NCBI RefSeq assembly: GCF_003324185.1
Contig: NZ_PXUP01000003.1
Coordinates: 124,001 to 188,000 of the forward strand
Source of the DNA: Faecalibacterium prausnitzii
GTDB taxonomy: Bacteria > Bacillota > Clostridia > Oscillospirales > Ruminococcaceae
Direction: 5' to 3'
Length of the DNA stretch: 64,000 bases
Shown here: positions 33,890-43,892 of the stretch, piece after piece
Layout: each line of letters begins with the position of its first letter
How positions within the stretch are numbered: position 1 is the first letter of the stretch
The notes under the pieces: model-generated
Databases searched by the model: none
What the model was told of the DNA's origin: nothing
Seen by the model: the letters and a program-made list of their open reading frames with translations, nothing else
Program-made: the position numbers and the translations under genes

Positions 33890-36187
33890 ATGGGCATTTG
33901 GGAAAATCTGGGCATGGGCGGTTACCGGGGCTTTTCGCGCCCGGCGGCGCGGCTGTTGCAGCAGGCGGTGCAGCTGGCGGGGGATCTGGGCTGTGAACAG
34001 GCGGATACCAGCCATCTTTTGTTGGCAATGCTGCAGCAGCAGGGCGCTGCGGCGCAGTTCCTCACCCGGAAAAACATTACCGAGCCGGAGGTGCGCCGCC
34101 AGCTGGCGCAGCAGCGCAGCGGCCCGGCACAGCGGCTGGACCGGCAGTCCATGGCACCGGACCTGCGCCGCACCATGGACTATGCGCTCATTGGGGCGCA
34201 GAATGCCCATGTCAGCCGGGCAGAGCCGGAACATCTTCTCTGTGCCATGCTGGAAGATGACGGCTGCGCCGCCGGGCTGCTGCTGGCGGAGATGGGGCTT
34301 TCGCTCACCGAGGCGGTGCGGGAGTGCCGCCAGCTGAGCGGACAGTTTGTGCTGCCCGCCCAGCCCCGGGTGTCGGCCAGCATCCCCCGGGGCAGCCGCG
34401 CCAGCGATAAATACTGCCGCGATCTGACCCGCCGCGCCGCCGAAGGGGAGCTGGACCCGGTGTTCTGCCGGGAAGCCGAGCTTGACCGCATGGTGGAGAT
34501 CCTGTGCCGCCGCCAGAAAAACGACCCCTGTCTGATCGGCGAGCCGGGCGTGGGCAAAACAGCGCTGGCTGAGGGTCTGGCGCTGCGCATTGCCGCCGGG
34601 CAGGTGCCCAGAGCGCTGCAAGGGCGGCGGCTGCTGGCACTGGATATGGCCAGCTTGGTGGCGGGCACCAAGTACCGGGGCGATTTTGAAGAGCGGCTGA
34701 AAAACCTGCTGGAAGAGCTGGTGCGGGACGGCACTGCCATCCTGTTCATCGACGAGTTCCACACCATCGTGGGAGCCGGTGCCGCCGAGGGTGCTATTGA
34801 CGCTGCCAGCATCTTAAAGCCGGTGCTTGCCCGGGGCGAGTTGCAGCTTATCGGCGCCACTACCAATCAGGAGTTCCGTACCCACATCCAGAAGGACGCC
34901 GCACTGGAACGCCGCTTTGGCCGGGTGCAGGTGGAGGAGCCTACCCCTGCGCAGGCGGTGGAGATCCTCAACGGCCTTGCGCCCCGCTACGAGCGATACC
35001 ATAACGTGCGTCTGCCGCCCCAGACCTTGCAGGCGGCAGTGGAGCTTTCGGTGCGGTACCTGCCCGGCCGCTGTCTGCCGGATAAGGCCATCGACCTTGT
35101 GGACGAAGCCTGTGCGGCGGCGCGTATCCTTGCCGAAAAGGAGCAGCGCACCCAGCCGGTGCTCACCCCGGAGGATATCGCCCGGGTGGTGGCGGCCGCC
35201 AGCGGCGTGCCCGCCCAGCGGGTGGGCGAGCAGGAGCGGGAGCGTCTGGACAAGCTGGAAAGCCGCCTGAATGCCGAGATCGTCGGTCAGCAGCGTGCGG
35301 TGGCTGCCGTGGCGGGAGCCATCCGGCGCAGCCGCACCGGTTTGGGAGAGCCGGGACGTCCCATCGGTGCTATGCTGTTTTTGGGGCCTACCGGCGTGGG
35401 CAAGACCGCACTGGCGCGGGCGCTTGCGGTCAGCTGGTTCGGCAGCGAGAAGGCGCTGCTCAAATTTGATATGTCGGAGTATCAGGAGCAGCACACCGCC
35501 GCCCGGCTGCTGGGTGCGCCGCCGGGCTACCTCGGCCATGACGAGGGCGGGCAGCTGACCGAGGCTGTGCGCCGCCGCCCGTACAGCGTGGTGCTGTTTG
35601 ACGAGATCGAAAAGGCGCACCCGGATATCCAGAATATCCTGTTGCAGATCTTGGAGGACGGTCAGCTGACCGATGCCATGGGGCGCAAGGCAGATTTCCG
35701 CAATACCATCGTGCTGCTTACGTCAAATTTGGGCGCACGGTTTCTGGCGGGGCAGAACGCGCCGCTGGGTTTTGCTGCCGGGGCAGAGGCAGTGTTTGAA
35801 AAGCAGTCCGCGCAGGCTGTGGAGGAAGCTAAAAAGTGGTTCCGCCCGGAGCTGCTCGGGCGGCTGGACGAGGTGATCGTATTCCGCCCGCTGGCAGAGG
35901 AAAACCTCTGCGCCATTGCAGAAAAAATGCTCTGCCAGCTGGAGCAGCGCGCCGCCCGCAGCGGCTACCGGCTGCGCCACACCCCGCAGGTGGGGGCGGC
36001 ACTGGCTGCCCGGGCGCAATCGGCCTATGGTGCGCGGGAACTGCGCCGTCAGGTGGACAGGGCGGTGGAGCAGGCACTTGCAAACCGCATTGCTGCCGGA
36101 ACTGCCTGCGTAGGGCAGCACTGGACAGCAGACTGCGCCGCCGATGGCAGCATCGTTTTGCGGGAGGATGAAACCATAACTCTATAA
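33890..36187 (+). CDS. Clp family ATPase/unfoldase, ClpA/ClpC-like without middle domain
   Basis: 765 residues: Clp N-domain repeats (1-140), AAA-1 with GEPGVGKTALAEG, Walker B AILFIDEFHT and the sensor ATTNQE, then AAA-2 with GPTGVGKTALARAL, VVLFDEIEKAHPDIQN and LLTSNLGARF. The connector after AAA-1 is short and lacks both the long ClpB coiled coil and the UVR-containing ClpC middle domain, so overall size is like ClpA. An LGF tripeptide (APLGFAAG) after the AAA-2 sensor region is the expected ClpP-docking loop. No ctsR or mcsAB genes accompany it. It probably feeds ClpP, with a different adaptor from classical ClpC. AAGGAG precedes the start. Confidence 0.85.
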   Translation: MGIWENLGMGGYRGFSRPAARLLQQAVQLAGDLGCEQADTSHLLLAMLQQQGAAAQFLTRKNITEPEVRRQLAQQRSGPAQRLDRQSMAPDLRRTMDYALIGAQNAHVSRAEPEHLLCAMLEDDGCAAGLLLAEMGLSLTEAVRECRQLSGQFVLPAQPRVSASIPRGSRASDKYCRDLTRRAAEGELDPVFCREAELDRMVEILCRRQKNDPCLIGEPGVGKTALAEGLALRIAAGQVPRALQGRRLLALDMASLVAGTKYRGDFEERLKNLLEELVRDGTAILFIDEFHTIVGAGAAEGAIDAASILKPVLARGELQLIGATTNQEFRTHIQKDAALERRFGRVQVEEPTPAQAVEILNGLAPRYERYHNVRLPPQTLQAAVELSVRYLPGRCLPDKAIDLVDEACAAARILAEKEQRTQPVLTPEDIARVVAAASGVPAQRVGEQERERLDKLESRLNAEIVGQQRAVAAVAGAIRRSRTGLGEPGRPIGAMLFLGPTGVGKTALARALAVSWFGSEKALLKFDMSEYQEQHTAARLLGAPPGYLGHDEGGQLTEAVRRRPYSVVLFDEIEKAHPDIQNILLQILEDGQLTDAMGRKADFRNTIVLLTSNLGARFLAGQNAPLGFAAGAEAVFEKQSAQAVEEAKKWFRPELLGRLDEVIVFRPLAEENLCAIAEKMLCQLEQRAARSGYRLRHTPQVGAALAARAQSAYGARELRRQVDRAVEQALANRIAAGTACVGQHWTADCAADGSIVLREDETITL

Positions 36188-36212
36188 GAAAATAGCAAAA
36201 TAGCGTTTTTGC

Positions 36213-36241
36213 TTGCAACCGGCACGGTTTTCGACTATTAT
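36213..36241 (+). promoter_or_regulatory. Promoter of the lipid kinase gene
   Basis: TTGCAA, a 17-bp spacer and TATTAT followed by AGGGG, closely resembling the deoB promoter. Confidence 0.6.
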
Positions 36242-36274
36242 AGGGGAAATAGAGTTACAACAGGGAGGACCCCG

Positions 36275-37258
36275 ATGCACACGCTGTTTCTTCTGAACCC
36301 CGCAGCCGGAAAGGCCGACTGTACCCGCACCCTGCCGCAGCAGATCGCGGCAGCTGCTGCCGGTGCCGGGCTTGCCCCGGAGGACTACACCATCCGCGTC
36401 ACCACCCACGCAGGCCACGCCCGGGAACTGTCCCGCGCAGCCGCCGCTGCCGCCCAGAAGGCCGGGGTGGAGCTTCACATTTTTACCGCCGGTGGTGACG
36501 GCACCTTCAACGAGGCGCTCACCGGCGCTCACGGCTTTGACAAGACCGCCGTGGGCTGCCTGCCCTATGGCAGCGGCAACGACTTTCTGCGCACCTACGG
36601 TACAAAGGAAGAGTTTCTGGATCTGGACGCCCAGTTGGCCGGCGGGGTGGTGCCCATCGACCTGATGCGCACCAGTCTGGGGCTTTCTGCTACCATCTGT
36701 GCCGCCGGTCTGGACGCACAGGTGGCCTACGGCATCCCCAAGTTCCGGCGCATCCCGCTGTGCGGCGGCGAGGCAGCCTATGCGCTGTCCATTGTTCAGC
36801 AGCTGTGCGGGCATATCGGCCGCAGGGTGGAGTACGTCATTGACGGCGAGGTGCTGACCGTGGACTGCCTGATGTGCGCAGTGTGCAATGGCCGCGCCTA
36901 CGGCGGCGGTTTTATGGCCGGGCCGGAGGCACAGCCGGATGACGGCTGGCTGGATGTGTTCATCGTGCGCAAGGTCAGCCGCCGGGTCATTGCAAAACTG
37001 CTGATGTTGTACAAAAACGGCCAGCACTTTCAAAACGGCCAGCTGACCGAGGCCGCAAAGCCCTACTTTATCTACCGCCGCGCAAAATCGGTCAGTCTGC
37101 GGGCAGCAGATGGCCGCGGACCCATCATTGCCACAGTGGACGGCGAGTGCGCCCCCTGCAAGCAGGTGTCGGTGCAGGTGCAGCCGCTGGCAGGCCGCGT
37201 GCTGCTGCCGCTGCCCGCCTACCAGCGCTTTACCACCAAAAAGGCGGGCGTGAAGTAA
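36275..37258 (+). CDS. Diacylglycerol/lipid kinase family protein
   Basis: 327 residues with the DAGK catalytic fold: FLLNPAAGK at the N-terminus, the ATP-binding GGDGTFNEAL (about 73-82) and GSGNDFLR (about 98-105), and the C-terminal beta domain with VDGE. DgkB-type enzymes phosphorylate diacylglycerol released by lipoteichoic acid synthesis; YegS-type enzymes phosphorylate phosphatidylglycerol. The substrate here is not determined. GGGAGG lies before the ATG at 36275; it has its own promoter and terminator. Confidence 0.88.
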   Translation: MHTLFLLNPAAGKADCTRTLPQQIAAAAAGAGLAPEDYTIRVTTHAGHARELSRAAAAAAQKAGVELHIFTAGGDGTFNEALTGAHGFDKTAVGCLPYGSGNDFLRTYGTKEEFLDLDAQLAGGVVPIDLMRTSLGLSATICAAGLDAQVAYGIPKFRRIPLCGGEAAYALSIVQQLCGHIGRRVEYVIDGEVLTVDCLMCAVCNGRAYGGGFMAGPEAQPDDGWLDVFIVRKVSRRVIAKLLMLYKNGQHFQNGQLTEAAKPYFIYRRAKSVSLRAADGRGPIIATVDGECAPCKQVSVQVQPLAGRVLLPLPAYQRFTTKKAGVK

Positions 37259-37280
37259 AAAATAAATCATCAGACCCAAA

Positions 37281-37322
37281 CAAGGCCGCTGCACATTGTT
37301 CCGTGCAGCGGCCTTGTGTTTT
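37281..37322. terminator. Bidirectional terminator between lipid kinase and acyltransferase
   Basis: A perfect 14-bp stem CAAGGCCGCTGCAC / GTGCAGCGGCCTTG, with TGTTTTG on the plus strand and TTTGGG on the minus strand, between convergent genes. Confidence 0.75.
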
Positions 37323-37324
37323 GC

Positions 37325-38401
37325 TTATTGTTTTGCAAGGCGCTGCCGTACCCTGTGCTCCAGCGCCTTGTAAAAGCTGCTCAGGTAGAGCGTGAGCAGA
37401 TATACGGTCAGGGTCCAGACCACAGGATGTACCGTAAGGCTGAACTTGTCCGCAGTCCACTCCATATACCGGATCAGCACCTGATGGATCAGAAAACCGT
37501 AAGGGGACAGCCCGGCCAGCCACAAAAACGGCTTTGCGGAAAGCAGCCGGGAAATGATTCCCTTGCCCACGGCAAGCAGCCAGACCAGCAGCACCGCAGA
37601 GGGTGTGAACAGCACGTTGTACCGGAAGGCCACCGCGCCCAGAACCCCCACCTGCTTGGCGGCGATAAACAGGCAGCCGCCCGCAAGCAGCACAGCGGCA
37701 AGCTCCAGCAGGGAGAAAGCACCGCCTGGCAGGCCGCTCTCCTGTTTGCGGCTGTGGTAAAGGCAGCCCATGCAGCAGCTGATGGTAAAATCTCCCGCCC
37801 GGAACACAGGGCACAGATAGGTCAGGTAAAAGGCGGCCTTTCCGCTGAGCCCGGCTTTCCAGAAAACAAAGGACGCAAGGCACTGTGCGCAGAAGATCAC
37901 GACGGCAATGCAACGCAGCCTGCGGACATCGGCCTTTTTCAGTACGGCGAGAAGCGGGGGAAAGATGGCATACAGAAAAGCCTGTACCGAAAGATACCAC
38001 GCCACTCCGTTCAGGCAGAACCAGAAACGGCTGGAGGGGATCCATGTTTGCAGCAGGAAAATGCTCACCACAAGCTGCGCCGCACAGGAGAGCACCCCGC
38101 GGGCAGAGGGCTGCGCCAGAAGCCACTTCAGCACAAATAACAACGCGGCAGCCATCATTATAAGGTGCAGCGGGTACAGCTTTCGTATTTTTTTAAGAGA
38201 GAAAGCTATGGCAGACCGCAGTCCCGGTGCTGTGCGGGGACGGTCGTAATAGTTGCAGGTCATCAAAAAACCGGACAGCGCCACGAATACCGTGATCGCC
38301 CACGGCCCCAGCCACGGTGCCCCGCAATGGGAGAGCACCACGCTCAGAAATGCGACTGCCCGCAGCCCCTGCAAAGATGAGATCAGCTTTTTGTCTGTCA
38401 A
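37325..38401 (-). CDS. Membrane acyltransferase, acyltransferase-3 (OafA) family
   Basis: 358 residues from a TTG that has GGAGG 5 nt upstream; the open frame extends further 5' but crosses the promoter. About ten membrane helices are predicted. Family motifs are present: LQGLRAVAFLSVVLSHCG with the catalytic-type histidine in helix 1, FVALSGFLMTCNYY, and KIRKLYPLHL. Such enzymes O-acetylate or succinylate surface polysaccharides, teichoic acids or peptidoglycan; the acceptor is not predictable. It stands alone on the minus strand between terminators. Confidence 0.87.
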   Translation of the reverse strand: MTDKKLISSLQGLRAVAFLSVVLSHCGAPWLGPWAITVFVALSGFLMTCNYYDRPRTAPGLRSAIAFSLKKIRKLYPLHLIMMAAALLFVLKWLLAQPSARGVLSCAAQLVVSIFLLQTWIPSSRFWFCLNGVAWYLSVQAFLYAIFPPLLAVLKKADVRRLRCIAVVIFCAQCLASFVFWKAGLSGKAAFYLTYLCPVFRAGDFTISCCMGCLYHSRKQESGLPGGAFSLLELAAVLLAGGCLFIAAKQVGVLGAVAFRYNVLFTPSAVLLVWLLAVGKGIISRLLSAKPFLWLAGLSPYGFLIHQVLIRYMEWTADKFSLTVHPVVWTLTVYLLTLYLSSFYKALEHRVRQRLAKQ

Positions 38402-38456
38402 AGTATCCTCCGTTCTGCCGCAAAGCGCGTCAGCTGTGTTTTTGTAATGCGTTATA

Positions 38457-38485
38457 AGTATAAAAAAGGCGGCGCGTCCTGTCAA
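38457..38485 (-). promoter_or_regulatory. Consensus promoter of the acyltransferase, embedded in a terminator-like hairpin
   Basis: On the minus strand, TTGACA, exactly 17 bp and TATACT. The same DNA (38463-38500) can form a hairpin, GGCGG.G.GTCC / GGAC.C.CCGC, flanked by A6 and T6, i.e. a terminator-like shape on both strands. Confidence 0.7.
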
Positions 38486-38564
38486 GGACACACCGCTTTT
38501 TTGCGTAGTAGGGTGCGATTTTTGGGCGTCATAAATTCTTAACAAAGAAAAATTGCAAAACCCC

Positions 38565-38593
38565 TTGATTTTTCAGAGCAAGATGAGTACAAT
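38565..38593 (+). promoter_or_regulatory. Promoter of groES-groEL
   Basis: TTGATT, a 17-bp spacer and TACAAT, immediately upstream of the CIRCE operator. Confidence 0.75.
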
Positions 38594-38597
38594 ACAA

Positions 38598-38624
38598 TTA
38601 GCACTCAGAGAAATGGAGTGCTAA
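38598..38624. promoter_or_regulatory. CIRCE operator (HrcA binding site)
   Basis: TTAGCACTC, 9 nt, GAGTGCTAA: a perfect match to the CIRCE inverted repeat bound by the heat-shock repressor HrcA. It covers the predicted transcription start of groES. hrcA itself is outside the window. Confidence 0.97.
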
Positions 38625-38705
38625 ACCACTGCGGAGCACACACGAAGCCCCCGCAGGACACAACAAAGTTTCAAATAAATTCAATATAATTGGAGGGCAA
38701 GAATT

Positions 38706-38993
38706 ATGAAAATCATTCCTCTTGCAGACCGTGTTGTCATCAAGACTGTTGAAGTTGAGGAGACCACCAAGGGCGGCCTGATCCTGACCGGCAGCGCAAA
38801 AGAGAAGCCGCAGGTCGCACAGGTCATTGCTGTCGGCCCCGGCGGTGTCGTGGACGGCAAGGAAGTCAAGATGACCGTCAAGGTCGGCGACAAGGTCCTC
38901 ACCAGCAAGTACTCTGGCACTGAGGTCAAGGTGGACGGCGAAGAGTGCACCATCGTGCGTCAGAGTGATATTCTGGCTGTTGTGGAAGACTGA
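38706..38993 (+). CDS. groES: Co-chaperonin GroES
   Basis: 95 residues, the standard size. The N-terminal IIPLADRVVIKTVEVEETTKGG, the mobile loop GGLILTGSAKEKPQ and VKVGDKVLTSKYSGTEVK are all typical. A heptamer caps GroEL and closes the folding chamber. GGAGG lies about 10 nt before the ATG. It is the first gene of the CIRCE-controlled groESL operon, 52 nt before groEL. Confidence 0.97.
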   Translation: MKIIPLADRVVIKTVEVEETTKGGLILTGSAKEKPQVAQVIAVGPGGVVDGKEVKMTVKVGDKVLTSKYSGTEVKVDGEECTIVRQSDILAVVED

Positions 38994-39018
38994 AACTGAA
39001 TTTTCCCTTTTCAATTGA

Positions 39019-40680
<1,662 letters not shown>

Positions 40681-40734
40681 TAGCTGCCAAAAAACCGCAT
40701 GAATCCTTGATTTTTGGAGCGCGCAAAAGCGGAT

Positions 40735-40761
40735 TTACGCCAAACTTACGCCACTTACGCC
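40735..40761. repeat. Left-end TTACGCC iterons (putative integrase arm sites)
   Basis: Three copies of TTACGCC start at 40735, 40746 and 40755, 55-81 bp inside attL. The same word is repeated five times near the right end. Confidence 0.6.
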
Positions 40762-40790
40762 AAAAATCAAAGCGCACTATAGGGTAACAG

Positions 40791-40826
40791 AATCGGCACC
40801 CGCTGAAAAGCGGGTGCCGATTTTTT
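40791..40826 (+). terminator. Terminator inside the left end of the element
   Basis: A 13-bp stem ATCGGCACCCGCT / AGCGGGTGCCGAT followed by T6. It replaces the chromosomal terminator that insertion has moved away from groEL. Confidence 0.85.
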
Positions 40827-40953
40827 GTGTCTAGGGGATTTGAAGACTCATGAAACCCACTGATGGATTCTGCGAGCGGCAGACTGTCAGCGGCTTTATT
40901 GTTGACGAAAAACAAAGGTAGGGATACAATAATAAAAAAGAAAGAAATACACT

Positions 40954-41067
40954 TTTGAGATCACGGCTGCTTTCTGCAACGAATGCGGCGGCGAAATGGG
41001 GATTCCCGGTCTGATGGACTATAACATAAAGGAGATCGACGAGCAGTACCATGCTATGCAGACATAA
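40954..41067 (+). pseudogene. Remnant of an MqsA/Panacea-type antitoxin zinc domain
   Basis: A 37-codon open stretch without a start codon reads FCNECGGEM followed by MDYNIKEIDEQYHAMQT and a stop. This resembles the zinc-ribbon and DYN...Y segment that begins the MqsA-like antitoxins, but the DNA-binding part is missing. A stop lies upstream in frame. The region 40827-41182 has no other gene that I can support. Confidence 0.4.
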
Positions 41068-41182
41068 AACCACACCAGAAAACTGCCAAATGCTTTGTCG
41101 TGATTGTAATCTCAAAAAAGGTGCGCAGGAATAGATACCAATAGGTATTTGGAAAAATATAGCACTTACGAGGAGGAACTAA

Positions 41183-42055
41183 TTGAAGAATATGTTTAAT
41201 ATCTACTATATCAATAACGAGAAAGCATCAGAAATTTCAATGTTATTTGATAATCAAATAGTAGAAAAAATCACTCGAATCAAGAATACAGAATTAGCAA
41301 TGGCTGGCGATGGCGATGTTACCACGAGTGCTGCTTCCAAAATTCCTGTTATCGGACAGTATTTACCAAGCATAGATCTGAATGGAAATTTATCTCATAA
41401 CAGGTCTAATCGAGTGGAAGATACTGTAAAAGTGGTAAGTTCTAAATCGACAATTCTTAAGCCCATTTATGAGAAAGCTAAAGAGGTACGTCGTTTAGAT
41501 GATAGCAAGGTTGGTAACTTGGTGAAAATTAAGGACGTTTACCTTACCGTTGTAAATTCCGATGATGTGATGGCTACCAAAGCACTGATGAGTGGCTTGG
41601 TAAATCAGGTTCCTGTTGAGGGAATTGGTAATATGAACTTCACATCTCTTATGGAAGTTATGTTTAAGGGATCTGCATATGTTCTTTGTGGTGAACTTCC
41701 ACATAGATTCGGTACTAATGAGCATATGATGCTCAAAATCCCTATGAGCGCTGAAAATGAGATGGAAAGCCAGTACAGTATTTCAGATATTGAGATTGGT
41801 AAAGTCACAGTGCTCGGTATTTATCGTGGAGAATTTGATCGTCGTGATGTTGAACGAAAAATCAATCGTATGATGGCACTGAATGATAGTGGAAAGAAGA
41901 ACCAGCAGGAGACAAACGATATTCAAGATAGCGGTATGGATATTGAGGATGGCGTTCGAGAAGAAGATAAAAATGGTATTCGAAATATTTCTCTTGCGCA
42001 AGGAAAAGTTCATTACATTGATGTCATTGCCATTATTCAAGACATCAATATTTAG
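41183..42055 (+). CDS. Uncharacterised protein, DUF6414-like
   Basis: 290 residues, TTG start with AGGAGG 6 nt upstream. The build suggests the DUF6414 type: an N-terminal INNEKASEISMLFDNQ segment, a Gly/Ala-poor linker containing KIPVIGQYLPSIDLNGNLSHN, a helical centre with SLMEVMFKGSAYVLCGELP, and a C-terminal beta region with VLGIYRGEFDRRDVE plus an acidic insertion. I am not certain of the family. Base composition is far lower in GC than groEL, so it was acquired separately. It ends 8 nt before an AAA+ gene and probably works with it. Confidence 0.65.
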   Translation: MKNMFNIYYINNEKASEISMLFDNQIVEKITRIKNTELAMAGDGDVTTSAASKIPVIGQYLPSIDLNGNLSHNRSNRVEDTVKVVSSKSTILKPIYEKAKEVRRLDDSKVGNLVKIKDVYLTVVNSDDVMATKALMSGLVNQVPVEGIGNMNFTSLMEVMFKGSAYVLCGELPHRFGTNEHMMLKIPMSAENEMESQYSISDIEIGKVTVLGIYRGEFDRRDVERKINRMMALNDSGKKNQQETNDIQDSGMDIEDGVREEDKNGIRNISLAQGKVHYIDVIAIIQDINI

Positions 42056-42063
42056 GTGATATC

Positions 42064-42621
42064 ATGGACAGAGTAAGCATTTACGAATATGACAGAAAGA
42101 ACAGAGAGCGTGTAGTTAAAGCGATTGAGGAAGCAGGTGGACAAATATTAAGTTGGTCTTTTTTTGCTAAGGATCAATCGAAATTTGAACTTCCACCAGG
42201 TACTCTTTCAGTCTTTATTGACTTATCTTCTTTGTTTTATAATGAAGATCGTGCAGACGCTCTCATCGCTCCAGCTGAACTCTTGTTGAATATAATTCAA
42301 CAAGAGCAATCCGTTGCACTGTATGTTATCATTGAACGCCAATACAGCAAACAAGTACGAGATTTACTGTATTATAAGATTGATGAAGTTCTTGACCTTG
42401 AGGATTTTCTTGAAATTGAAAAAGACCCAATTCAAAATATCGTTGATATTGATCAATCTGATTTTGAAAATGTTTTGGCCTATCTAAATCAAAATCTTTT
42501 TGGAAATGAGCTTTTCAAAAAACGTCTGAAAGAGGAATTGACGAAATATAGACTGTTTAACCGGATTGGGCAACAGCCGATTTTTTTCCGTATTGATATG
42601 TGGTGCTTCCGGTATCGGTAA
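42064..42621 (+). CDS. N-terminal part of a frameshifted AAA+ ATPase
   Basis: 185 residues, with TAGGTGAT before the ATG. Residues 1-165 form an alpha/beta domain (VFIDLSSLFYNEDRADALIAPAELLLNIIQQE, given here only as a landmark near residues 50-80) without an obvious catalytic motif. It then continues into LFGNELFKKRLKEEL, the segment that normally precedes an AAA module. The last residues (after about 172) are out of frame. The natural continuation, SVLICGASGIGKTEV, is in the next frame, starting at a T7 run near 42580. The gene and the next ORF are therefore probably one 388-residue protein broken by a one-base indel, or joined by frameshifting. Confidence 0.6.
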   Translation: MDRVSIYEYDRKNRERVVKAIEEAGGQILSWSFFAKDQSKFELPPGTLSVFIDLSSLFYNEDRADALIAPAELLLNIIQQEQSVALYVIIERQYSKQVRDLLYYKIDEVLDLEDFLEIEKDPIQNIVDIDQSDFENVLAYLNQNLFGNELFKKRLKEELTKYRLFNRIGQQPIFFRIDMWCFRYR

Positions 42622-43228
42622 AACAGAAGTTGCAAGATTGCTTCATCAAAAGTTAGCCGCAGATGAACCTATGATAAAGATCAATTTCGGCAATTACAGT
42701 GCTCAAGATGCTCTTAACAGTTTGATTGGTAGCCCACGAGGTTATATAGGCAGTAATAAAGGTGAATTGCCCGACAAGCTTATGCGTAGCCGAAGCAAGG
42801 TAATTCTTATAGATGAGTTTGAAAAAGCAAGTAAGGCTGTTTATAACTTTTTCTTACAGTTGCTTGAAGAAGGAAAATTCACAGATTCTTTGGGACGTGA
42901 ATATGACTTAGAAAAATACATCATAATTTTTACTTCCAATATGCCTAAAGAACGAATAGGTGAATTTTTGCCACCGGAACTGCGTTCAAGATTTAGTTAT
43001 AAATGTGCATTTTGGCCGCTTTCCACACAAGAAAAAGAACAATATGTAGCTTTTAAGAGCGAGCACTATTTAGAAAAAATCAAACATGAGTGTCCTGGGC
43101 TTGACAGCACGTTACAGGCTTCAGATATAATAGATATTGATGTTTCACGCTATTCTAATATGCGTGATATCAATAGTGAAATAATGCGTCAAATTACCGA
43201 CGCATTGTATGCGCAGATCGTTAAGTAG
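42566..43228 (+). CDS. AAA+ ATPase module (ClpB/ClpX-like), C-terminal part of the split gene
   Basis: 220 residues in the +1 frame relative to the preceding ORF. Walker A is GASGIGKT, the pore/linker region reads IGSPRGYIGSNKGELPDKL, Walker B is KVILIDEFEKAS, and sensor 1 is IIFTSNMP. An arginine finger candidate lies in LPPELRSRFSYK. This is the fold of Clp AAA-2 modules but a single ring with a short C-terminal domain. No independent ribosome site is evident at the TTG, which supports the frameshift view. Low GC and position after the DUF6414-like gene suggest a two-protein module, perhaps defensive. Confidence 0.65.
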   Translation: MGNSRFFSVLICGASGIGKTEVARLLHQKLAADEPMIKINFGNYSAQDALNSLIGSPRGYIGSNKGELPDKLMRSRSKVILIDEFEKASKAVYNFFLQLLEEGKFTDSLGREYDLEKYIIIFTSNMPKERIGEFLPPELRSRFSYKCAFWPLSTQEKEQYVAFKSEHYLEKIKHECPGLDSTLQASDIIDIDVSRYSNMRDINSEIMRQITDALYAQIVK

Positions 43229-43276
43229 AAACAAAATATCAGCCGAGCAGCTAACCACTGCCCGGCTGATGCTAAA

Positions 43277-43655
43277 TTATGCGAAAATCAATTCTGCGTT
43301 GATGAATTCCTCCGCACGGTTGCGGATGTTGTTCATGGCTCCGATCCATGCAAGTTGATTCTGTGCTTTCAGAGACTCGTTGATTCCCTCTTTCTCTGCC
43401 AGATGCGTTACAAGCAAGTCGAGCTTATTTCGAGCCTGAGTATCAATGTCAGAGAGATAGCCGTACAGCTTGCCGCTGAGAAGCAGATCAGAGTAGGATA
43501 ATAGGACGGTATTCTCTGAGGTACTGCTGGTGCTTTCTGCCCCAGATACCGATGGTGTGTACTTCTTCCTCTGGGATGACCAGACACGGCAGATAGTATT
43601 CTCCATGTAGCTCATACCAAAGACCGTTGCTGTTATCGTAAATGTATTTTTCCAT
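43277..43655 (-). pseudogene. tnpV: TnpV-type transposon protein, frameshifted
   Basis: The minus strand starts with ATG at 43655 and reads MEKYIYDNSNGLWYEL onward to EYRPIILL, then stops. The rest of the protein (YSDLLLSGKLYGYLSDID, then LAWIGAMNNIRNRAEEFI) lies in a different frame, with the shift near 43490-43510. Both halves match the TnpV family found on clostridial mobilisable transposons. It marks an older transposon footprint in the island. Confidence 0.7.
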
Positions 43656-43892
43656 ATTGCAAACCTCTATGTATCATTTATTTACAGTAGTACCGAGTGG
43701 CTTTGAGGTGAATCAGCTAGCGGAGGTTGCGTTGTAGCCAGTGGCTACAAAATGGCTACAGAATTCTTAGAGACGCTGCGGATAGCTTAAAATGCGTGGA
43801 ATATGTGGATGAAAAGCGCACTATCAGTGCATATTATCATGAGAAATTAAGGTCTGGCGCTCGAATGGCAATGATGTAATGATTGTCGAAAA

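Noticed and set aside
43772-43879. 35-codon open tail before the hypothetical gene at 43893
   Set aside because: No start codon, no ribosome site and no recognised family; treated as debris.
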